Origin: a virus
DNA length: 64,000 nucleotides
IMG/VR virus record: IMGVR_UViG_3300005098_000017
Location: 83,434 to 147,433 of that record
Reading direction: 5' to 3' (one strand)
The notes beneath the pieces were generated by a model. That model was not told the origin of the DNA, searched no databases, and worked only from the letters and a program-made list of their open reading frames with translations. This document shows positions 1 to 8,189 of this stretch, in pieces (position 1 is the stretch's first letter; each line of letters begins with the position of its first letter). The position numbers were made by a program, and so were the translations under genes.

Positions 1-165
1 GGTAAGATATTGGAGGAATTTTTAGCAACGCGTCAGTCGAAGAAAAAATTTGGTGAGGGCGAGGATAGTGATCCCGCGCGTTACTTATCAGGTTTACCTA
101 TTGTTGATGCGGAGGTTGAGGATGTAGATACTGAGAAGAAGGATGATGATAAAAAAGCAGATTAA
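1..165 (+). CDS. C-terminal end of an acidic protein (partial)
   Basis: Frame 1 is open from the first base to a TAA at 163-165, giving the last 54 residues of a protein that begins before the window. The end is strongly charged: it has a QSKKKF stretch and finishes with a run of Asp, Glu and Lys (DTEKKDDDKKAD). The last 23 bases overlap the start of the next gene, as elsewhere in this operon. The fragment is too short to assign a function. Its low-complexity acidic end would suit a scaffold or a virion protein facing the basic proteins that follow, but that is inference. Confidence 0.6.
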   Translation, partial: GKILEEFLATRQSKKKFGEGEDSDPARYLSGLPIVDAEVEDVDTEKKDDDKKAD

Positions 166-670
166 AATATTAGAGGGACTTGCTAAGTCAGGTAAAGAAT
201 TCGTGAGGCATTTTGGACAGTTCTTGCGTGGTTCACATAATTTAGAGCCGCTGATTGAGTTACCCGCGAAGACATTTAGGAAGCCGCCGCCTCTCCTTCT
301 GTTCAAGAGATCAGCGGGTTTAATAGAAACAAACATCGTTAAACCTAAGTTGGTAAGATCTACGGTAAGGCGGTTGGAATATGCTATGACACAAGATGTA
401 ATTAAGCGGATGCGGCAGAAGCTTAATTATAAGTTTTTGAAGAATAAGGTCGTACCGTTGACCAAAAATGTAAGAAGGGCGCGGCTTCGTACATCTTATA
501 AGCTTATGAGACCCAAACCGACAGGCAGGCATATACGTGATGTGATGTCTATACAAGGTGCAGGTATTGCTTGGGAGAATTTACATAAGCAGTCTTTAAA
601 TAAATTAGAGGTAACAAGGATAGGTTTTAGACCGAGGGTCAGGAAGCAATGGATAGGTTCGATCAGTTAA
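143..670 (+). CDS. Small very basic protein, unknown function
   Basis: This encodes 175 residues from ATG 143; ATG 146 is equally possible, and both follow the purine-rich AGAAGAAGG. It overlaps the preceding gene by 23 bases and the next by 22. Arg and Lys are abundant throughout (for example VRRARLRTSYK and RIGFRPRVRKQW near the C-terminus), with little acidic residue. No enzyme motif is visible. It is the first of four consecutive basic proteins just upstream of the terminase. Similar basic, helical stretches occur at the N-terminus of the giant protein at 26450, so a DNA-associated or virion-internal role is possible but unproven. Confidence 0.65.
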   Translation: MMIKKQIKILEGLAKSGKEFVRHFGQFLRGSHNLEPLIELPAKTFRKPPPLLLFKRSAGLIETNIVKPKLVRSTVRRLEYAMTQDVIKRMRQKLNYKFLKNKVVPLTKNVRRARLRTSYKLMRPKPTGRHIRDVMSIQGAGIAWENLHKQSLNKLEVTRIGFRPRVRKQWIGSIS

Positions 671-1431
671 ATTTATATGCGCAGCAGACTGATGAGTATT
701 TCCTTCCCGAAGATAAATATAGACCATTGCCATGGAGGGTTGCTGCTAGTTATGTAGGTCTTATCAAATCACCTTTTACGGCAAGTATTGGTATTGGTAA
801 GGCCTATGCTACCTTAGCAGGCACATCAATCTTATATCATTATGTGTATCGTCCCAAGATATGGCGTACTGCTGTTAAGACAGGAGAACTTAAGTGGGTT
901 GGTTTCCCGGGCTTCAGAGGATTTGCGCAGGGTCCACGTGGTGGGGTGATGCGCAAGACAGGTCACTGGTTGTTTGGGCAGATGTTGAGACCTGTATTGA
1001 AGACGCAGGCTTATGATCTGTATAGGAAGCGCGGCTTAATGGGTGTTGCCATGTATATGAAGCAGGCTGGTAAGCCGGGTCTAGCGAGAAAGATTTATAA
1101 GGTTGCTCGTGTTTTGGGTGGTGGCAGCATCAAGGTTGGACGTGTTGCTGCAAGCTTGGGTCGTACTGCTGCTTGGGGTATGCTTGCGTATGATGTTGTT
1201 CGTGGTGGTATAGCACTAGCAGGGGCGGCTATGAACCGCGGGCTTCGCATTCTGGATAGAGTGCATACTACATTAGTGCGTCTCAGGAGAAATCAATTAC
1301 CGGAGGCCTATAGGATGCCTCAAGCGGCAACACTAAGGTCGTTGGCATTACAAGAGATTCATACATCACGTACTAATGTAAGAAGTGTTTTACTGGGTAA
1401 TGAGGCAGCTTATATGCATAGGGCATTATGA
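649..1431 (+). CDS. Basic protein with Gly/Ala-rich hydrophobic segments, unknown function
   Basis: This encodes 260 residues from ATG 649, preceded by AGGAAGCA. The start overlaps the previous stop by 22 bases and the end overlaps the next ATG (ATGA). It is basic overall with several Gly/Ala-rich, weakly hydrophobic stretches (around residues 45-65 and 175-205) that could be short amphipathic or membrane-associated helices. No known family was recognised. The composition resembles the N-terminal part of the giant protein encoded at 26450. In large phages, groups of basic proteins like this are sometimes virion-internal, but nothing here proves it. Confidence 0.65.
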   Translation: MDRFDQLNLYAQQTDEYFLPEDKYRPLPWRVAASYVGLIKSPFTASIGIGKAYATLAGTSILYHYVYRPKIWRTAVKTGELKWVGFPGFRGFAQGPRGGVMRKTGHWLFGQMLRPVLKTQAYDLYRKRGLMGVAMYMKQAGKPGLARKIYKVARVLGGGSIKVGRVAASLGRTAAWGMLAYDVVRGGIALAGAAMNRGLRILDRVHTTLVRLRRNQLPEAYRMPQAATLRSLALQEIHTSRTNVRSVLLGNEAAYMHRAL

Positions 1432-1775
1432 GAGCATTACGTAGATTAAGGGAAATATATAATAGGCCGCAGATAGCACCACGGAATGTTTACCATTTTG
1501 TTGATCCTTTAGCTCGTGTCAAACGGTTACGGTTGTGGAGGGGTCGATTAGTTAACAGTCAAGGCAAAAAGGTTGTTAACAAGATTTTGCCGTCTATAAA
1601 GCGCAGGAGGCCGCGGGCTTCAATGGCATTGAGTCGTAAATTACTAAAATTAACCAAACGCAGCTGGATTGGATCGCGGCTTAGTCATTTTATGGTCTCA
1701 AAGGGGCGGCTTCGTAAGTGGGTTGGTGTATTAAATATATTGAAGGATGCTATAAGAATTAGGATGGTAGCATGA
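1428..1775 (+). CDS. Small highly basic protein, unknown function
   Basis: This encodes 115 residues starting at an ATGA junction with the previous gene and ending in an ATGA junction with the next, so translation is probably coupled on both sides. It is extremely rich in Arg and Lys (for example KRRRPRASMALSRKLLKLTK near the middle) and has no acidic clusters or Cys motif. Composition alone suggests nucleic acid contact or a structural role inside the virion. It could also be a small head protein. No family was recognised. Confidence 0.6.
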   Translation: MRALRRLREIYNRPQIAPRNVYHFVDPLARVKRLRLWRGRLVNSQGKKVVNKILPSIKRRRPRASMALSRKLLKLTKRSWIGSRLSHFMVSKGRLRKWVGVLNILKDAIRIRMVA

Positions 1776-2497
1776 CAACTCAGATAATAAAAAGTTTACG
1801 CTCCCAAGTTTTTATACCGCCGTCGTTGCAGGAAATGGAGCATATTGCTACACGTATGCGACATTTTACACAGTTGAAGCAGGCACGTAGCGCGTTCCAG
1901 CGGGCGTGGAGTTTCGCACGCAAGACTGGTTTAGGAGCTGAGTATATTGCATCAGCGCGTCCATATATTTTAGGTAAGTATTGGAAAGCTGTAACTGGAA
2001 TATCAGGTGGTTATAAAGGTAAGGTATGGGCTGAAGAGGTTTTTAAAACGCTGAGTACGCACTATGCTAGGTTTACAAGGGCGCCGTTGACTACAACTGT
2101 GGGTGTGCGTCAGGGACTGCGTACACCATTACTTGTATCGGAGTCGATTTTAGGTAAGCGAGTTATATCATTGAAATCTGTTGCTGGTGCTGCAGCGGCT
2201 TCCCGTGCTGCTGCACAGGCTGGTGCTACAGGTGCTGCGAAGGGAGTAACAAATAGGATAATGAGGAATCGTTTATTGAAGCGTATTGCTCAGGGAACGT
2301 TTAAATTTGCACAGAGCAAAACGGGTGCTTTTACAGCTGCTGTGCTCGGCGGGCTTATAGCATTAACAATTGCTGGTGCAAGTTATGTAAGAAGGAATCC
2401 ATCAGAGGTTGCTTTGGCCCAGCTTAGGCAGCGTAGGGCCACACGTTATCCAAGGGCGCCTTCTGGTTTGGTCTTTGCACTACATGCAACAAGATAA
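1772..2497 (+). CDS. Basic protein with a C-terminal hydrophobic helix, unknown function
   Basis: This encodes 241 residues from an ATGA junction. The first 120 residues are basic and probably helical. An Ala-rich stretch (about 125-155) follows, then a hydrophobic segment near residues 195-215 (FTAAVLGGLIALTIAGASYV) that could span a membrane, with a short basic tail. The basic, helical and single-hydrophobic-segment pattern recurs at the ends of the giant proteins at 26450 and 32281. It stops just before the terminase start. The function is unknown. Confidence 0.65.
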   Translation: MTTQIIKSLRSQVFIPPSLQEMEHIATRMRHFTQLKQARSAFQRAWSFARKTGLGAEYIASARPYILGKYWKAVTGISGGYKGKVWAEEVFKTLSTHYARFTRAPLTTTVGVRQGLRTPLLVSESILGKRVISLKSVAGAAAASRAAAQAGATGAAKGVTNRIMRNRLLKRIAQGTFKFAQSKTGAFTAAVLGGLIALTIAGASYVRRNPSEVALAQLRQRRATRYPRAPSGLVFALHATR

Positions 2498-2498
2498 T

Positions 2499-4955
2499 AT
2501 GGAAGGGAAAAGGTTATCATTAAAAGAGCTGAGTGCTGATGAACTTTTGCGCATACGCAAATCCGCTTCTTACTTTGTTGAATTATTCCTGCGTGATCCA
2601 ACCGATCCGCGCCGGCCTCTAAAACTCTACGATTACCAGCGTGAGGTTTTGGATTATCCCGGTAAGAAGGTTGTTATAAGAGGCGGCCGTGGTGTCAGCA
2701 AAACAACAATGATGGCATGGAAGGCATTACACCGTGCCTTCACAATACCAAGGCATGTTATTATTTATTTAGCACAATCGGAGACGATGCTGCTCAGATT
2801 TTTTACTGATTACCTTGACCGCTTCATTACAGATTCACCTCTAAGTAAATCGAAGGTTGCCTACCGCAAGCAGCCTCAGTATGAGATTGTATTGAGTAAT
2901 GAGTCAAAAATTTTGGGGTTTGTTGGTAATTCTACGCAGACAATCAGAGGCCCGCGGGCTGGTACCATTCTTATTGATGAATGTTTTCACGGTATGACGA
3001 AGGTCTTAACACAGCGCGGGCTTATTCCCATCAGTCGTGTTAGGGATGGTGATTATGTTCTTGATGCTGATAGCAAATGGGTGCGTGTTATCCGCGCTGC
3101 GATGACGGGTGTTAAAGAAATGTGGGTTATTGAGCTACCTATATCAGATGAAAAATTGGTTGTTACACCTGATCACCCTGTTTTAACAAAGGATTCAGGG
3201 TTTCAGCCTCTTAATACGGTTGATGAGATACCGATTAGCTGTCGTTATTATGAGCCTTTTGAGTATCCTAAGGAAGCGGCGCTGGCGCTTATTTATGCAC
3301 GATATATAAGCGAGCGTGAATCACTTGTATTTAATAATGAAGGTGTGCGGCTTATTATGTCTGGTTATCCCAGATTCCGCACATTTTATGAGCGTTTCAC
3401 GGCGGGCAGACATATTAATCCTGTGCTTATTGAGAAGGATTTTATAGACGGAAAAATTGATCAGCGTCTTTTTGTATATTATCTAGCTGCATTTGTTAAT
3501 AGATTTCCTAAGATTGTCATCGATTATCTGACGGGGTTGGGTTATAAGGTTATAGCGGGTTCGCTGGCTAGTGATGATGTACCTAGATATGAAAAGGAGA
3601 TAGGTTTTCCATTTTTTGAGTCAGGATGGTCAACGATTGTAAAATTAGCTGATAAGTTGAACCGTGATCCTGTTGAGTTATATAAGGAGATGAATTGGTA
3701 CAATACAGGCATATTTGTTCCTTATAAGAAGAAATCTACCATTAAGGCGGCGGCTTATAACCTTACTACCGAATCGGGGACTTATTGTGTCTTTATTGGT
3801 GGATTCCGCATTCCTGTTCACAATTGTGATTATATACCTGAGCGTAAGTTTGTAGAGGTATTTGGTACAACAATGTCAATGGAGGATGTTGTTATATGGT
3901 TATCATCCACACCCAGTCCTAAGAGAGGTTACTTTTGGCGTGCATGTAATGATGAACGCATGGGATTCAAGGAGTTTCATTTACCAAGTTGGTTGCATCC
4001 GACATGGACGTGGATGAAGGATGCTGAGAGATTGGGCATACCTATCGAAGAGACAACAGAGTATCAAACTCGTGTTGAGTTTCCTAATCAAGCTGACTGG
4101 TTGCGTGAAATAGCCGCTGAGTTTGTTGATCTTGAGGAGAGCGCTATACCATCAAAATATATAGATGAAGCATTCCAGCATTATGACGGTGAGGTGAGCA
4201 GGAAGCGCGGCTTCCGCATCCTTGGTATCGATTGGAATGCGATGGCAGCAGGGGTTGTTATGGTGTTAGTAGAATACGATAATAAAAATAATGTATTTAG
4301 GGTTATCCATTCAGAAACGATTTCTAATGTTGAATATCATCACCAGAAGGCATTGCAACGTATTGTTGAGATGGTTAAACAATATCGCATTGATGCTATT
4401 GCAGCTGATTGGGGTTATGGAGAAAGTGATATACAGCAGCTCCAGCTTATTGGTAGAGCTAAAGGGATTCGCGCGCTTACTGACATTATGGCCGTAAAGT
4501 TTAATGAGAAGATAAAAATACCGCTTTTCTCTGGTGGTTATGATGAATGTTATGCTAAGGAATACCTTATGCGGTTGGTCAGGAAGTTATTTGAGATGGG
4601 TGCTATCATGCTGCCTCCATCGGAGGATGAAAGGTTGCCTGAAAATTACGCTGATGCTACGAATATGTTGGGATACCAGTTGCGTAATTTGCGTGCTAAG
4701 GTAACAGGGACTGGTCACCTTACCTATGTTGTTGAACCAGACCATAAATTTGCTGCATTTTTAGCTGCTGTCTATGGGTTTTATAGAACATTCCAACCAC
4801 GTATAGACCCGGTGCAGGGGCTTATTATTTATAATGATTTAGAACGGCAAGAACAGAAGTTGGATCATGTTCCTAGTATAACATTACAGCCGAAGAAGAC
4901 ACAGCGGTTTGTCCATAGAGTTACAAATAGGTATAAGCCAATAAGAACTGTATGA
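2499..4955 (+). CDS. terL: Terminase large subunit (DNA packaging ATPase/nuclease), interrupted by an intein
   Basis: This is the motor that cuts and pumps phage DNA into the prohead. With the start at ATG 2499, directly after the previous TAA, Walker A is GGRGVSKT with Lys68 and Walker B is TILIDE ending at Glu161. An intein occupies residues 162-442, and the ATPase resumes at CDYIPER with the coupling motif WLSSTPSP soon after. The RNase H-like nuclease has GIDWN (Asp578), AADWGYGE (Asp637) and a late Asp748 before KFAAFLAAVYGF, the usual three-acid pattern. The extein is about 537 residues, normal for TerL. An in-frame ATG at 2484 and an open frame back to 2409 exist, but neither has a better ribosome site. 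No small terminase was recognised in the window. Confidence 0.93.
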   Translation: MEGKRLSLKELSADELLRIRKSASYFVELFLRDPTDPRRPLKLYDYQREVLDYPGKKVVIRGGRGVSKTTMMAWKALHRAFTIPRHVIIYLAQSETMLLRFFTDYLDRFITDSPLSKSKVAYRKQPQYEIVLSNESKILGFVGNSTQTIRGPRAGTILIDECFHGMTKVLTQRGLIPISRVRDGDYVLDADSKWVRVIRAAMTGVKEMWVIELPISDEKLVVTPDHPVLTKDSGFQPLNTVDEIPISCRYYEPFEYPKEAALALIYARYISERESLVFNNEGVRLIMSGYPRFRTFYERFTAGRHINPVLIEKDFIDGKIDQRLFVYYLAAFVNRFPKIVIDYLTGLGYKVIAGSLASDDVPRYEKEIGFPFFESGWSTIVKLADKLNRDPVELYKEMNWYNTGIFVPYKKKSTIKAAAYNLTTESGTYCVFIGGFRIPVHNCDYIPERKFVEVFGTTMSMEDVVIWLSSTPSPKRGYFWRACNDERMGFKEFHLPSWLHPTWTWMKDAERLGIPIEETTEYQTRVEFPNQADWLREIAAEFVDLEESAIPSKYIDEAFQHYDGEVSRKRGFRILGIDWNAMAAGVVMVLVEYDNKNNVFRVIHSETISNVEYHHQKALQRIVEMVKQYRIDAIAADWGYGESDIQQLQLIGRAKGIRALTDIMAVKFNEKIKIPLFSGGYDECYAKEYLMRLVRKLFEMGAIMLPPSEDERLPENYADATNMLGYQLRNLRAKVTGTGHLTYVVEPDHKFAAFLAAVYGFYRTFQPRIDPVQGLIIYNDLERQEQKLDHVPSITLQPKKTQRFVHRVTNRYKPIRTV
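2982..3824 (+). mobile_element. Intein in the terminase Walker B motif
   Basis: The 281-residue insert begins with Cys (CFHGMTKVLT), follows with the block A-like GLIPISRVRDGDYVLD, has block B as VVTPDHPVLT, and ends with block F/G GTYCVFIGGFRIPVHN followed by a +1 Cys. All residues needed for class 1 splicing (Cys1, TxxH, His-Asn, Cys+1) are visible. Removing it joins LIDE to CDYIPER, restoring Walker B. The middle of about 150 residues is where a homing endonuclease would sit. It contains only LAGLIDADG-like remnants (AALALIYARYIS; FVYYLAAFVNRF) without the catalytic acids, so splicing is likely but homing is probably lost. Confidence 0.9.
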
Positions 4956-6343
4956 AAATATATGTAAGTAACATAAGTGAGGATGATGTTATATCTTATG
5001 AGGGGCGGCGCAACCGTGTGCTTGTAGTTTATGAAGGTGGCCGCAAGGATGTTGTCTATGCTGAGTGTGGTAATGGATTCATTGATGTTGATACTGATAG
5101 GCGTGATATAAAGAAGATCAAGGGTGTGTTAAAGGGCGGGCGCTTAATTGACATTGATGTCCATGCAGACATGTTTGATTTTATACCTGATGTTGTAGAA
5201 AAACCCACCAGAGAGCGCAGACCTGCTGAACCCTTAAGGGTTGAGACACCAGAAACGCTGACGCCCGAGAAGGAGGAAGAACTAAAATTAGAAATGTTGG
5301 GGATTCTTACCAGCATTATCACTGGTTTACAGTATGCGCATAATTTGAAGACGTTAAATGAGGTTGAAAAAGTATTGGATGAGAAGCTTGCCAATTTATG
5401 CGTTAAATTTGACCCATCAGAGCGTCCTATGCTAGTTAAATCGTTGGCTTTTGTTCGCGGGTGTAAGGAAAATCAGGTTGGTAATTGCGCTTATGTTGAG
5501 GATTTTAATAGAGCAATGAATATTATTAATGCCGCGCCTATATTATTAACAGGTACGAACCCTTTATTAATACCTGCTAGTGAAAAGGTTCCTCGTTATA
5601 AACTACCGGCGGGGCTTCCTCCGAACATCATAGCACGTAAGGATTTTTATAGGCAGTTAACAGTTGACAGAGATGTATCGACGAGTGCTATTGAGGATTT
5701 AAGGAGCGTTCAGCTTATTGATGTATGGCGTATTATGATCCTTAAGGCTAGTATTGAGTTTTTGAAATTATTGCGTAGCATATTTAGTGTTCTAAGCAAG
5801 GTACCGGGGTTAAAAGCGATTCCTCGTACGCTTGATCGATGGATTGAGGATTTAGGTAAACAGTTATCGCATTATGTGGATCCTCAAGGTAATGTGTATG
5901 TAGGTAATGAAGGATATACCCCGCCATTATCTGTAATACTGGATGAAGAAACTGATTATAGTGATGAGGATATAGACGATGCAGTAAGTGAATATGAACA
6001 ATTTAAGGGTGAGCTTAACAAGGGTGTTGCGGGTATAGGTGGTGTTGAATCTTCTAATGCCTTAACATATGCTAATACCATTATTAAATTTTTTGCAGCT
6101 GAGTTCCCCAAGCAGTATCCTGATAAGATGCATTTGTTAACAGCAAAGTATTATTTACCGCAAGCCAAGGATAAGGTTATGGCGGCAATTGGTACTGATT
6201 GGATGCACTTATGTACCCCTGAGAGGAAGGCTATAATGCGTGAGATTGAAGCGGATCCGCGGCTTAACTTTTACTGGGGTACTCTTATTAACCGTTTGGA
6301 ATCCGAGGAAGGTGTTCATTGGGTGATGGGAGAGAATGGCTAA
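4952..6343 (+). CDS. Unknown phage protein between terminase and portal
   Basis: This encodes 463 residues from an ATGA junction with terL. The N-terminal 75 residues look like a small beta-rich domain (KIYVSNISEDDVISYEGR onward). A charged, Pro-containing linker (about 75-105) follows, then a mainly helical region. The segment near residues 330-350 is very acidic (DEETDYSDEDIDDAVSEYE). No catalytic motif was recognised. Its place between terminase and portal is usual for head-packaging genes, so a portal-associated or head-filling role is possible. The end overlaps the next gene by 8 bases. Confidence 0.75.
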   Translation: MKIYVSNISEDDVISYEGRRNRVLVVYEGGRKDVVYAECGNGFIDVDTDRRDIKKIKGVLKGGRLIDIDVHADMFDFIPDVVEKPTRERRPAEPLRVETPETLTPEKEEELKLEMLGILTSIITGLQYAHNLKTLNEVEKVLDEKLANLCVKFDPSERPMLVKSLAFVRGCKENQVGNCAYVEDFNRAMNIINAAPILLTGTNPLLIPASEKVPRYKLPAGLPPNIIARKDFYRQLTVDRDVSTSAIEDLRSVQLIDVWRIMILKASIEFLKLLRSIFSVLSKVPGLKAIPRTLDRWIEDLGKQLSHYVDPQGNVYVGNEGYTPPLSVILDEETDYSDEDIDDAVSEYEQFKGELNKGVAGIGGVESSNALTYANTIIKFFAAEFPKQYPDKMHLLTAKYYLPQAKDKVMAAIGTDWMHLCTPERKAIMREIEADPRLNFYWGTLINRLESEEGVHWVMGENG

Positions 6344-8189
6344 ACTTAGTGAAATATTAGCGGATGTTGAGGGCTATGTTTCGTCTCATTACCCTGAATA
6401 CATGAATTTTATAAATGATAGATCTGTTGAATATGCTAGGGTATCTGAGTCTGAAAGAGATCGTTGGTGGAATTTTTGGTATAGTGCGATACGTTCATCT
6501 ACTGAGTATGTATGCGAGAGTATTTGGCGGGATGCTGAAAATGATGTAGGGTTAACGTATGTTATTTTTGTACGGGATGTTGTTGTAGATTTATTAGAGG
6601 AACGATTTAGGGGTAATGATGTGTATATAAACTCGATAATAACCGATATAGCTGGTGAATCATCATATATTTATGCTGTGAGGGAGGGTACGGCTGGTGA
6701 AGATGAGCGTGGTAGCGAGGATGAGGCAGAAGAAGGTGATATACAATCTAAGATTTTAAATCTGATTGAGTCAGTAGATTGGCGGGCGCTTAGCGTTGCT
6801 TATGAAGAGGATAAAGGATTTCATCTACGTGCGTTGGGTACTTATCATCTTGAGATGTTATCCCGTCCTGATACATTTATAAATCAAGTGTGGAAAGAAT
6901 ACCGTTCATGGGCAAGAGAGAATGGTTTATCACTAGATGTTACGCATACCAATATTAGGGCATTTTTGGCGGCTAGGTGGGGGCTTCATTATCCAACAGA
7001 TGCAGATGTAAAGGTTGATGAAGGGCGTATGGTTACGGTTACGGTTGCCCGTCCCGGTGAACCTTTTGCAATAGGTCTTGGGTTTGATGATTCATGGAAT
7101 ATTATAAAGGAGGATATGCAGCACATATGGAATTCGTTTGTTAGACGTTATGATGTCCTCAAATCATTTGATTGGAAAACCTATTTTATGAAGCAAGTGC
7201 AGGATATCGTTGATCATTTTGTTCATATAATTGATGTTGATCCTATTTATATGGCATGTTGTCTTTTGGATACGGGTTTAACATTGGAGAGATATCTGAA
7301 TCCAAGGCTTCTAGGAGCTATAGGACGTATTCTTGAGATCTTGACATACTCGCCTTATATAGGATTGTCATTTGGGTTTGATTTCATGAAGGCAATAAAT
7401 GCTACATTAAGTTTCATGATACGATCCGGTTGGATAATATTTTTGAAATTTACTGTTTTTAATGCTGTTTCCAGCATTTGGTATAAGATTGATAGATTTT
7501 TGTATGAGTTGGGGACTTGTATTACAGGGCCGGGCATAAATAGGGATTGGTGTAAGGGTTGGATGGCTTTTTTGAGGTGTGTCCCGCTTATGGATTTTTT
7601 GTATTTCCTATATAATAAGCTTACAGGTATAAAGAATAGTATACTAGCATTTTATTTTAACTTATTAGATGATTTGAAATTTCGGGAATGGCATTTTTTG
7701 GAACATTTAAGGGGTATAACACGCAATGCTATTAATATTAACATAATTAATAATTGGCGTACTTATTTTAATAAATTATTAACAATAGCTGATGCATTAG
7801 CATTGTGTATATCATCAGCTGATGTGCAGGATTACAAGGGTCGGTTCAGACAATATAGAGAGCCTATTATACCACCGCCGGGTGGTATACCGGAGGATGA
7901 AGAGCATATCCATACGTCGGGACGTATACCTAGTGAGCACCATGATGTTGCCAGACAGAGGAGTCGGCGTTCATCATTTTATTATAGTCCTGTTGGTATA
8001 AGCGCTGATGATATGGTAAATATGCCTGTAGACAGCGTTATTGCTACAGTTGTACCAAATGAATTGTATAGAAGACTTGTGGAATGGTATAATTTTGTGC
8101 AAGAACACGTTCATACAGAAAGTAAGGATGAATGTGATCGCCGGTTGATAACCGGCTTGTTTAAGCTAATGGAGGACTTGTATGAATAG
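6336..8189 (+). CDS. Unknown phage protein upstream of portal
   Basis: This encodes 617 residues from ATG 6336, with GGGAGAG as a reasonable ribosome site. The first half is soluble and charged with an acidic patch near residues 120-140 (EDERGSEDEAEEGD). The middle (about 330-450) is rich in Phe, Trp, Tyr and Leu and could include membrane-associated or buried helices. It contains several Cys (GTCITGPGINRDWCKGW). The C-terminal part has a Pro/His-rich linker (IIPPPGGIPEDEEHIH). No family was recognised. It overlaps the portal gene by 8 bases and is probably co-translated with it, suggesting a portal or neck-related structural role. Confidence 0.75.
   Translation: MAKLSEILADVEGYVSSHYPEYMNFINDRSVEYARVSESERDRWWNFWYSAIRSSTEYVCESIWRDAENDVGLTYVIFVRDVVVDLLEERFRGNDVYINSIITDIAGESSYIYAVREGTAGEDERGSEDEAEEGDIQSKILNLIESVDWRALSVAYEEDKGFHLRALGTYHLEMLSRPDTFINQVWKEYRSWARENGLSLDVTHTNIRAFLAARWGLHYPTDADVKVDEGRMVTVTVARPGEPFAIGLGFDDSWNIIKEDMQHIWNSFVRRYDVLKSFDWKTYFMKQVQDIVDHFVHIIDVDPIYMACCLLDTGLTLERYLNPRLLGAIGRILEILTYSPYIGLSFGFDFMKAINATLSFMIRSGWIIFLKFTVFNAVSSIWYKIDRFLYELGTCITGPGINRDWCKGWMAFLRCVPLMDFLYFLYNKLTGIKNSILAFYFNLLDDLKFREWHFLEHLRGITRNAININIINNWRTYFNKLLTIADALALCISSADVQDYKGRFRQYREPIIPPPGGIPEDEEHIHTSGRIPSEHHDVARQRSRRSSFYYSPVGISADDMVNMPVDSVIATVVPNELYRRLVEWYNFVQEHVHTESKDECDRRLITGLFKLMEDLYE

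Noticed and set aside
2409-2498. Longer terminase N-terminus starting at 2409
   Set aside because: It overlaps the previous gene by 89 bases and the added residues do not resemble terminase; TAATATG at 2495-2501 is a more natural start.
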